Assembly: GCA_002393965.1 (NCBI GenBank)
Contig: DGSL01000030.1
Coordinates: forward strand, 1-19,331
Direction: 5' to 3'
Source of the DNA: Bacteroidales bacterium UBA4363
Lineage (GTDB): Bacteria > Bacteroidota > Bacteroidia > Bacteroidales > Paludibacteraceae
DNA length: 19,331 bases
Position 1 is the stretch's first letter, and each line of letters opens with the position of its first letter. Below, one piece after another: positions 7,887-14,549 of this stretch. Under the pieces are notes generated by a model. It made no database searches and was not told the DNA's origin. It worked only from the letters and a program-made list of their open reading frames with translations. Made by a program: the position numbers and the translations under genes.

Positions 7887-9095
7887 TTACATCTTCTGGT
7901 CGAGATTCTTTCCCTTCTCCTGGTGTTCGAAATTCGGCAGAAACGTCTTCAAAGCCATCACAACGTCCTCCTTCGTAAAGTCCGGCTGGTGGAACAGTGC
8001 CTCCAGTTTCCCGAAAAACTCGTTGACCTCCTGCAGCGGTCGTCTCTTGTTCTTCTCGATGACGCCGAGTGTCCGGAAGCGGTTCCTATTGATCTGTTCT
8101 CCCTCCACGAAGAACTCCTCGAAACTTTTCTCGCCGGTGGTATCGCTGCGTGAATAGACGACGGGGTAGGTATGGGAGTCAGGCGTCATAGAGGCGGCAT
8201 AGTTTTTCGCCTCCTCGTCGGACTGGAAGACCCGTTTCTGGTAGCCGAGAGCGGCGATGAAATCATCGCATATCTCGGAGAACGTCTTCATCTGGTTCTC
8301 GTTCAGTTTCGGGAAGAAGATCTCGCCGCTCTTGCCCAAGAGACAAGCGAGCATGCATATCTGTCCACTCTCGGCGGGCGAGACGAAATAGCGTCGGACG
8401 TCGGAGGGAGCCGCGAGCGGTTGTTTCTTCATGATGCGTTCGATCCATCCGGCAGGCAGGCTTCCGTTGCTGAAAGCGACGTTGGCGAAACGAGCGGTTG
8501 TCACGGGGAAGAGGTCGGCATAAGCCATGATGAGATCCTCCATGATTCGTTTGCTTGCCCCCATGATATTGACGGGGTTTGCCGCCTTGTCGGTCGAGAC
8601 GCAGAAGAAATGTCGGGGTGGGAACTCGGTCAGCAGGTCGAGTAGTTTCTTCGCCTTGATATCATTGTTCTCGATCAGAGCCTGAACGGAATACTTATCC
8701 TTCTCGCTACGCACGTGTTTGTGAGCTGAGAAGTTCGCCACGATATCGAATCCTCCGTTTGCCCGGAAGATCCGTTCAAAGATCGGGTCGGCGAAATTGA
8801 GCGTATAAGTGCGGTAGTCCTGCGGGATGAAGAGTCCTGCGGAAGAGCGCAGATCTCGGGTAAGTTCGGCGAGTCCGTTCTCGTTAAGGTCCACGACGAC
8901 CAGCTGTGAGGGTCGGAAGGGAAGGATTGCCTTAATAAAAGAGGAGCCTATGGATCCTGCGCCACCGATGACCAGCAGGGATTTCCCTTCTGTCTGTTGG
9001 GTCAGACGTTCAGCATTGTCCTGGATATCGTGAGCAAAGAGGCTCTCCTGACGTTCGGTTACGAAATCGTTTATGAATTGATTGATATTAATCAT
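7887..9095 (-). CDS. legB: NDP-GlcNAc 4,6-dehydratase of the legionaminic cluster (extended SDR, polysacc_synt_2 type)
   Basis: Expected to make the 4-keto-6-deoxy intermediate from NDP-GlcNAc, the first committed step. The 402 residues carry the NAD-binding motif GGAGSIG (44-50), the substrate segment AHKHVRSEKD (124-133), and STDKAANPV (167-175) followed by MGASKR (178-183). Methionine (M178) replaces the classical SDR tyrosine, as in other FlaA1/PglF-like dehydratases that use the TDK (168-170) acid pair. The tail ending in EKGKNLDQKM is typical of dehydratases found at the head of legionaminic clusters. It is longer than the roughly 320-residue LegB of Campylobacter and belongs to a different SDR branch. 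Whether it takes UDP- or GDP-GlcNAc is unknown; PtmE argues for GDP. It starts the seven-gene sugar block, 25 bases after the pyruvyl transferase. Confidence 0.86.
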   Translation of the reverse strand: MININQFINDFVTERQESLFAHDIQDNAERLTQQTEGKSLLVIGGAGSIGSSFIKAILPFRPSQLVVVDLNENGLAELTRDLRSSAGLFIPQDYRTYTLNFADPIFERIFRANGGFDIVANFSAHKHVRSEKDKYSVQALIENNDIKAKKLLDLLTEFPPRHFFCVSTDKAANPVNIMGASKRIMEDLIMAYADLFPVTTARFANVAFSNGSLPAGWIERIMKKQPLAAPSDVRRYFVSPAESGQICMLACLLGKSGEIFFPKLNENQMKTFSEICDDFIAALGYQKRVFQSDEEAKNYAASMTPDSHTYPVVYSRSDTTGEKSFEEFFVEGEQINRNRFRTLGVIEKNKRRPLQEVNEFFGKLEALFHQPDFTKEDVVMALKTFLPNFEHQEKGKNLDQKM

Positions 9096-9120
9096 GGATG
9101 TATATCCGTTTTCTTTGGGA

Positions 9121-10287
9121 TTAGTGTTCGGAGGGGAGACCTATGGTATTCCAGATTGTCTGCCACATCTCCTCTGTCTTTGAGTTGTTGACAGCAATCC
9201 TTTCGTTGAGTTTGGTTCTGATGTCGCGGTTGTTCTCGGGAGACAGCATTTCACGGATGCGCTGGCAGAGCGAATCGTTGTCGGAGGTATCCAGTACGCA
9301 GTTCTGCTGTTCATAGTCCTTGAACAGCATCTCGTACTTATGGCTCCAGCTGGTTGCGAGGCACGGCACGGCGGTATCGAGCGCGCTTGCCACTCCGTGG
9401 AAGCGAGAGGAGATGACGAGATAGGATCGTGAGATGAACCCTTTCGTCTCCAGAGCGTTGAGGTCGGATACCACCTCGACGTCCTGTTCCTGTCCGATCC
9501 GGCGGCACAGAGCGAGGTCTTCTGGTCCCTCGTGGTTGAGCAGGAACACCTTTCGTCCGTCTTGTTTTCCCTCGTGTATGGCAGAGACGAGGAACCGTTG
9601 ATAACTCTCCGCCGATTCTCCGCCACGTCTTATCATCTGGCAGTTGGGGATAATGGTCAAGTAATCGTTTTGGTCCTTGTATCTATCGGGAACGGTTCCT
9701 TGAACCGAGATGGTAAAATCGGGGTAGAGGAGCAGTTTCTCCTTGTTGAACCCAGCCTTGAGCGCATAGTCGTAGGACACCTCTTCTCGAGCGATGAGCA
9801 GGTCGGCATATCGGTTGATTGCCTCAAGCATCCTTTTGCTGTTGTTCTTTTCGAAGGGTCCCAGTGCCTGAGGCAGGAACACGATCTTGGTTCCGTTGTC
9901 GTGATGCCGTCGGAGATAGTCGGTAAACATCTCGGTGCGTTCGTTGGACCAATTCCATTTATCCGAGAACGCAAAGCCCGACGCGTCAAAAAGAATCTTT
10001 GTGTTTTTTTTGATAATATAGTAATTGAATCTGGACCAGATTTTATGCAGTTCGCTCAGGATCCTTCTCATGTGCAGACTTTCTACGAGTCGGGTTCGTT
10101 GCCAAGGGATGAGAATTTTTTGTTTAGTGTGGAAATAGCCAGAATGGACTGGATCCCCGACGTAGCGAATGGCAGCGGAGGGGCACTTCTTCTCGAGTTC
10201 CTGGATGATGGCATAGAACATGAGTTCTGCGCCTTTATTCTTTTTGTTGGTACCGTCTATCTGGACAATCATAGGTTGCTTTTTCAT
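9121..10287 (-). CDS. Polysaccharide pyruvyl transferase family protein
   Basis: Members such as CsaB and WcaK move a pyruvyl group from PEP onto a sugar hydroxyl pair, giving an acidic ketal on surface glycans. The 388 residues show the family pattern: N-terminal NKGAELM (17-23), PQALGPF (139-145), SRFHG (294-298) with the conserved R-H pair, and SHKYEM (315-320). No signal peptide or membrane segment is seen, so it acts on the cytoplasmic side. It follows the aldo/keto reductase remnant by 18 bases and precedes legB by 25, so it is within the same operon. Its composition is GC-richer than the genes upstream of it, matching the leg block. The acceptor sugar cannot be told from sequence. Confidence 0.88.
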   Translation of the reverse strand: MKKQPMIVQIDGTNKKNKGAELMFYAIIQELEKKCPSAAIRYVGDPVHSGYFHTKQKILIPWQRTRLVESLHMRRILSELHKIWSRFNYYIIKKNTKILFDASGFAFSDKWNWSNERTEMFTDYLRRHHDNGTKIVFLPQALGPFEKNNSKRMLEAINRYADLLIAREEVSYDYALKAGFNKEKLLLYPDFTISVQGTVPDRYKDQNDYLTIIPNCQMIRRGGESAESYQRFLVSAIHEGKQDGRKVFLLNHEGPEDLALCRRIGQEQDVEVVSDLNALETKGFISRSYLVISSRFHGVASALDTAVPCLATSWSHKYEMLFKDYEQQNCVLDTSDNDSLCQRIREMLSPENNRDIRTKLNERIAVNNSKTEEMWQTIWNTIGLPSEH

Positions 10288-10305
10288 CGTTTGAGTAGGG
10301 AATTT

Positions 10306-10704
10306 TTAACCGTATTTTTCAGTTTCATTATCTGATATTTCCGTTTTTGTTTTCCAAGAGAATCTTGATTTCAAATCATACCGGATTCGTTTTCCTAATT
10401 CGAGTGTGTTGATCTCGTTCATTTCCTCCTCGGAGAGCGAGAAATCAAAGATGTTGAAATTCTCCTTGATGTGAAGTTCGTTCCAATTCGTTTGTTCTGA
10501 AGGGTTGTGAGAACTTGGATATGACTGTCACTTTCGACAAATCCACCTGTGCCAACCCTGCACCAACAAACTCTTCATTATGGTAGTTGTCAGACGTGTC
10601 TACTAAATTTACCCCCTCCGTATTGCCTTTTGGATGCATTTTAATAGGTCTTTTTTGTGGGGGAATGTTCCGCCAATCAAAGGCAGGAATCTCCCGTTAT
10701 TCAA
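10306..10704 (-). pseudogene. Aldo/keto reductase remnant: frameshifted, internally deleted, fused to the upstream SDR
   Basis: Three reading-frame pieces together give both ends of an aldo/keto reductase. First, the last 31 residues of the upstream SDR frame (LNNGRFLPLIGGTFP...KAIRRG, from about 10704) are an AKR N-terminus. Second, after a run of five G at about 10610-10613, the next frame continues it with GVNLVDTSDNYHNEEFVG and VTVISKFSQPF; one extra G would join the two as KAIRRGVNLVDTSDNY. Third, from about 10490 a third frame reads ELHIKENFNIFDFSLSEE followed by MNEINTLELGKRIRYD, an AKR C-terminus, stopping at 10306. About 140 residues between the pieces, including the catalytic lysine/histidine region, are missing. 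The NADPH-dependent reductase is therefore almost certainly inactive. The second frame on its own (10445-10639, 64 residues) is not a real gene. Confidence 0.85.
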
Positions 10705-11802
10705 ATATATAATTTGGGAGGAAAGAGCATAATATTTAAGTCTCTCCTTTTTTGTTGCAGTCCCTAAGTAATCAATGAATTCCAGTTTGTATTTGGATAC
10801 ATCTATCTTATGAAGTTTACAGGACTTTCTAATAATTCTGTCTAATGTGGCATCATAAACAAAGTCAATGCCACGCTCGTAGTTGCGTTCCTTATAACCG
10901 TTAATGGTCTTTTCTATGCCTGCCTGTAAATCATATGTTGTCTTGAAAGCTGGTACCAACTCCTTTATTTTCTCATTACTGCATATCAGGTCATACGAAC
11001 GTCCAAAGATCCTACCCTCTTTGTCTCCTGCCAGTTCTGTATACTCTTCACTGGTCATATCAAAGAAAATAGCTTCCTTATTGACCACCTTTTCTACACA
11101 ACTTATCACTTCATTCCATGAGTAAGCATAATCACCACTTATATTATAAGCCTGTCCATAAGCCTCTTTGTTGCCTATGACTCCCACAAGTCCTACAGCA
11201 AAGTCCTCTACTCGCATCATATTCCATTTTGTAGTACCACCATTCCAGCGGATAATGGGTTTGCCTGCCAATATGCGAGATACTATAGTCCAATGATAGC
11301 CGTAAGGAGGTGTCATTCCATAAGGAATGCGAGAATCATCGTATGTGATACATGGCCTTATAATTGTATAGTTTATATGGAGTTCTTTTGCAATATCCAT
11401 CAGACAACATTCGCTGACCCATTTATTGACACTATAACTCCACTTTTCAAAGACCTTATCGCTGTCTTCTTTTTTGACTCCCGGCTTTTCATAGTTATAC
11501 ACACAAGCTGAGGAAATAAATACATACTGATCGCAATATTGTGATAATAGCCTCGCGCTATACTCCATCTGCTCTTTGTTATAACAGATGAAATCTATGG
11601 CTGCATCAAAGTGTAGCCCATGAAGAGCGGTTGTCATATTCTCCTTATTACGGAAGTCTGCTGTTATGACTTTCGCTCCCCGTGGCATTACTTTACTTTT
11701 AATGCCACGGTTAACTATCGTCACTTCAACAGCCTGCCGTATAGCCTCTTGGACAACAGCTCCGCTAAGAAGCCCCGTACCTCCTATTACTAATAGCTTC
11801 AT
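10609..11802 (-). CDS. NAD-dependent epimerase/dehydratase (extended SDR) with a truncated aldo/keto reductase tail
   Basis: Residues 1 to about 330 form an extended short-chain dehydrogenase/reductase. It has the Rossmann loop GGTGLLSG (7-14), in which the third canonical glycine is a serine. The active-site pair is Y123/K127 (YSVNK) after the ISSACVYNY strand, followed by the IIRPCITYDD segment. Such enzymes epimerise, dehydrate or reduce nucleotide sugars; the substrate cannot be assigned. Residues 367-397 do not belong to this fold. They are the first 31 residues of an aldo/keto reductase, cut off by a stop just after a G run. The protein thus looks like the front part of a former SDR-AKR fusion. 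The SDR domain itself seems intact. It begins six bases after the upstream stop codon and is AT-rich like its neighbours up to 14.96 kb. Confidence 0.75.
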   Translation of the reverse strand: MKLLVIGGTGLLSGAVVQEAIRQAVEVTIVNRGIKSKVMPRGAKVITADFRNKENMTTALHGLHFDAAIDFICYNKEQMEYSARLLSQYCDQYVFISSACVYNYEKPGVKKEDSDKVFEKWSYSVNKWVSECCLMDIAKELHINYTIIRPCITYDDSRIPYGMTPPYGYHWTIVSRILAGKPIIRWNGGTTKWNMMRVEDFAVGLVGVIGNKEAYGQAYNISGDYAYSWNEVISCVEKVVNKEAIFFDMTSEEYTELAGDKEGRIFGRSYDLICSNEKIKELVPAFKTTYDLQAGIEKTINGYKERNYERGIDFVYDATLDRIIRKSCKLHKIDVSKYKLEFIDYLGTATKKERLKYYALSSQIIYLNNGRFLPLIGGTFPHKKDLLKCIQKAIRRG

Positions 11803-11808
11803 CCTAAA

Positions 11809-13494
11809 TCAGTATTTGCGTTTTAGTATTGTCAAAGTGGTTTCTGGCACATAATCACTTATGGCCTCAAAATCTCTCTCTTTAAGTAGGCGTCGTACTT
11901 CGGTAGCGTTGATGACGCGTTTCTCATCGATCGCCAAGCGAGGTATCTCGCAGAACTCCATGCCGTATTTCGGCAGGATGCGTCGCATATTCTCATTATA
12001 ATTTAGAGTAACGGGGTCGAATGGTTCTTCGCCTGCAAATCGCTTCTTAATGTTCAAAGGTGGTGCTATGTATTTACAGAAAGTTTCAACATCCATAGAC
12101 ACGTCGAAATTTTTCTCTTTTACATAGTCTTTCATAAAGTACTCTGGGAAAGTCAGAGATGAAATGATAAATTTTCCACTTGAAACTACCACGACATTTT
12201 TCAGGTCAGCAGTGCCTTGTTTCACCATCTCAAAACGGTCTTCATATTTGAAGAAAGACTTGTCTTCCTTAACAACAAATACATAAAGTCGTTCAACCTG
12301 TTTTGCTGCATATTCTATTAAATATCGGTGACCTTTGGTAAAAGGGTTACAGTTCATCACAATTGAACCACAAACCATCTTTTCATTTTGCAGCGGATAT
12401 TCTTGCAGGATGGAAGATGTATATTCATTTACCTCCTTATAGAAATCAGAATTATTATTCTTCTTTAAATACTCCTTTAAATGTTCAGACTTAAAGGAGG
12501 TAAATAAAGAATCATCCACTTGCTTGCCCGCAAAATTTTGCCTAATCATGTCTGCAACTATGATTTCTGCCACATGCTGATAGCCAATATGATTCATGTG
12601 ACCAGGCTTATCGTAGAAACACCACTTGGCTTCGGGATACTCATGCCATTCGTGTGTAATCTCCTTATACTTCACACCAGCATCTTCCCAGTGTTTGAGC
12701 AGTCTCTTGTCTATATGCATCATATAGAAAAGAATAATGTCGCCTTCTTTATAACCTACGCAGTCATTAAGAAAGTTATGCTCCAAATATTCATCCTCAC
12801 CGCCCCACAATCCATGATTAACCACACGTATATCTGTTATTCCGTGATTATTCAGCTGCAATTGTATCTGGCTGGGAAGGCTGTTCTTGTCCTCAACAGC
12901 ATAGCCAAAAGCTCCACACCGTCCATAGACATGGATTGTACGGGTAAATTTCTCTGGCTGGAAACAGACGATTCGTTTACCTTCTATCACATTGACATAT
13001 TTACTTGCAAAATCCTCATGACAATAAATGTCTCCTTTAGCTATAACTTGTGGTATCTTTCCCAGTTCCGCAATATACTCCCGACTGTACAAATCCCCGA
13101 ACAATTCCTTCAAATCATCCTCATACTGGTCAATATGTTCTATTAGGAATGGAAAGTTAATAGTATTTGCCATTCGTTTCTGTGCCGAATCTGAGTAAAC
13201 AAAACCTGTCTTTTCCTTTCCTATTCTGTTATAATAATATACAGGAACATTCTTCTTAGCCAATAAAACAAGGGCATCATTCATCGCCAAGAACAGCTCT
13301 GATGCTTTTTGTGCCTTTGATGGAATTGCCGTGGATTTTTTCATCAGACGGGAAACGATACCCCTTATATATCTTGATTCAGATAATACAACCACATTCT
13401 TTTTTAAAGCACCAATCAGCCCAAGAACATTTTTTACGTATACTGGCTTAAGGCCCATGTAATTATAATATTTTTCTATTGCAGTTTTATTCAT
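11809..13494 (-). CDS. Two-domain protein: SGNH-hydrolase-like plus citrate-lyase-ligase-like nucleotidyltransferase
   Basis: The 561 residues contain two recognisable parts. About 172-325 resembles an SGNH/GDSL fold: VYGRCGAFGYAVEDKNSLP (189-207) looks like the nucleophile block, but the position of the usual serine is C193, and PGHMNHIGY (297-305) resembles the C-terminal D-x-x-H block. About 373-561 matches the C-terminal domain of citrate lyase ligase: NCNPFTKGH (381-389) with the nucleotidyl-transfer T-x-G-H motif, and VVVSSGKFIISSLTFPEYF (434-452, ending after). The first 170 residues are not recognised. No signal peptide is seen. CitC adenylylates a substrate with ATP, but no citrate lyase genes are present, so in this locus it may activate a small acid to be attached to the glycan. 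That role is an inference. The C-terminal 120 bp (11881-12000) is locally GC-richer. Confidence 0.7.
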   Translation of the reverse strand: MNKTAIEKYYNYMGLKPVYVKNVLGLIGALKKNVVVLSESRYIRGIVSRLMKKSTAIPSKAQKASELFLAMNDALVLLAKKNVPVYYYNRIGKEKTGFVYSDSAQKRMANTINFPFLIEHIDQYEDDLKELFGDLYSREYIAELGKIPQVIAKGDIYCHEDFASKYVNVIEGKRIVCFQPEKFTRTIHVYGRCGAFGYAVEDKNSLPSQIQLQLNNHGITDIRVVNHGLWGGEDEYLEHNFLNDCVGYKEGDIILFYMMHIDKRLLKHWEDAGVKYKEITHEWHEYPEAKWCFYDKPGHMNHIGYQHVAEIIVADMIRQNFAGKQVDDSLFTSFKSEHLKEYLKKNNNSDFYKEVNEYTSSILQEYPLQNEKMVCGSIVMNCNPFTKGHRYLIEYAAKQVERLYVFVVKEDKSFFKYEDRFEMVKQGTADLKNVVVVSSGKFIISSLTFPEYFMKDYVKEKNFDVSMDVETFCKYIAPPLNIKKRFAGEEPFDPVTLNYNENMRRILPKYGMEFCEIPRLAIDEKRVINATEVRRLLKERDFEAISDYVPETTLTILKRKY

Positions 13495-13521
13495 ACTTAT
13501 ATGAATTATGCTGTTTATTGC

Positions 13522-14547
13522 TTATATGTCAGTCAATTGACGTCTTTTTCCTATCAATTGGGGACAATACTTGTTAAGCAAGTGATTTAATATCGCATAT
13601 AAAATCAATATAGAAACTAAACTGATTGTCAAGAACTCAAAATAATTCACAGAGGGATATATGTATCGTATTATTGGTTCTATCACCCAATTTAAAACTG
13701 GACGATGGAAGGCATATACAACGATAGACTCTCTACCTAAAAATAGCAGACCCTTTTCTGTTGAATTGTCATGTTCCCATAACTGAGATATGTACCACAA
13801 GAAAAAACAAGCGCATGCTGTATAAATGAAATTTACAATCCAATCCCCTTGAACAAGAAAGTTACGAACAAACTCTAATCTCTGTGGTGAAAATAGTCCA
13901 ATAGTTAGGCATGTCACCAAGGCCATAACCCCGAATATCCAATTATTTAACCGTTCACCATAATAATGTCTCAGAAGATACCCAAAGTGAAAGAAAGTCA
14001 ATCCTAATAATATGTTTCCATAACTCAATATCTGCACCTTGTTATGCGTGATGTATGCAGCAAGAATACATCCCAGGATGATGACGTTCTTAATTTTACC
14101 CCCCGTTTTACTCAATGCATAGTATATGATGTTACAAAAGAAGAGGCTAAAGAGAAACCATAAAGGTCCATTTTGACGGACACAACCAGTTCTAATAGAT
14201 GCAAATAAATCCAAATCACCTAATTGTCCACTTGTCAGCAGACAGTACACTTCAAAAATGACAACACCCCAAATAGAGAATGTAACATAAGGTATGCCTA
14301 TCTTCTTTAATTTATCAAGAAGGAAGTTCCTGAAATCCTTTTTATCTGAGAAGAAATATCCTGAGCCGACATAGAATGTTGCCATGAAAAATGACATGAA
14401 TGTGAATACAGATGCTCCTTCCTCTGGCTCTCCAAAGGTGATTTTACCATAGTTTAGACTTATATGATAAATCAGCATCCATAGTATCATCAACCCCCTA
14501 ATCCAATCAAAGTAGTTGAGTCGTTTTTTAACATTTACTTGCTCCAT
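13522..14547 (-). CDS. Acyltransferase family 3 membrane protein
   Basis: This is probably an integral inner-membrane O-acyltransferase that acetylates a surface glycan, using cytoplasmic acetyl-CoA. The 341 residues start with YFDWIRGLMILWMLIYH, which contains the R-G pair and the histidine usual in the first helix of this family. Many hydrophobic helices follow (I estimate about ten), with polar links such as RTGCVRQNGPLWFLFSLFF. The chosen start (MEQVNVKK) has AAGGAG seven bases upstream and begins two bases after the preceding stop codon. A longer reading from 14601 would overlap the upstream gene by 52 bases and has no better start signal. The gene is strongly AT-rich. The acceptor sugar is unknown. 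Confidence 0.85.
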   Translation of the reverse strand: MEQVNVKKRLNYFDWIRGLMILWMLIYHISLNYGKITFGEPEEGASVFTFMSFFMATFYVGSGYFFSDKKDFRNFLLDKLKKIGIPYVTFSIWGVVIFEVYCLLTSGQLGDLDLFASIRTGCVRQNGPLWFLFSLFFCNIIYYALSKTGGKIKNVIILGCILAAYITHNKVQILSYGNILLGLTFFHFGYLLRHYYGERLNNWIFGVMALVTCLTIGLFSPQRLEFVRNFLVQGDWIVNFIYTACACFFLWYISQLWEHDNSTEKGLLFLGRESIVVYAFHRPVLNWVIEPIIRYIYPSVNYFEFLTISLVSILILYAILNHLLNKYCPQLIGKRRQLTDI

Positions 14548-14549
14548 AA

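Noticed and set aside
2084..9095. A sialic acid (Neu5Ac) or pseudaminic acid pathway
   Set aside because: Neu5Ac synthesis needs neither a 4,6-dehydratase nor an aminotransferase, and pseudaminic synthesis uses PseG rather than a hydrolysing 2-epimerase.
9532..10335. 267-residue plus-strand open frame
   Set aside because: It is antisense to the pyruvyl transferase, which has clear motifs, and has no recognisable domain.
10445..10639. Stand-alone 64-residue gene
   Set aside because: It is one frame of the broken aldo/keto reductase; its apparent start lies in the SDR end and its tail (TSHQGEFQHL) is out-of-frame sequence.
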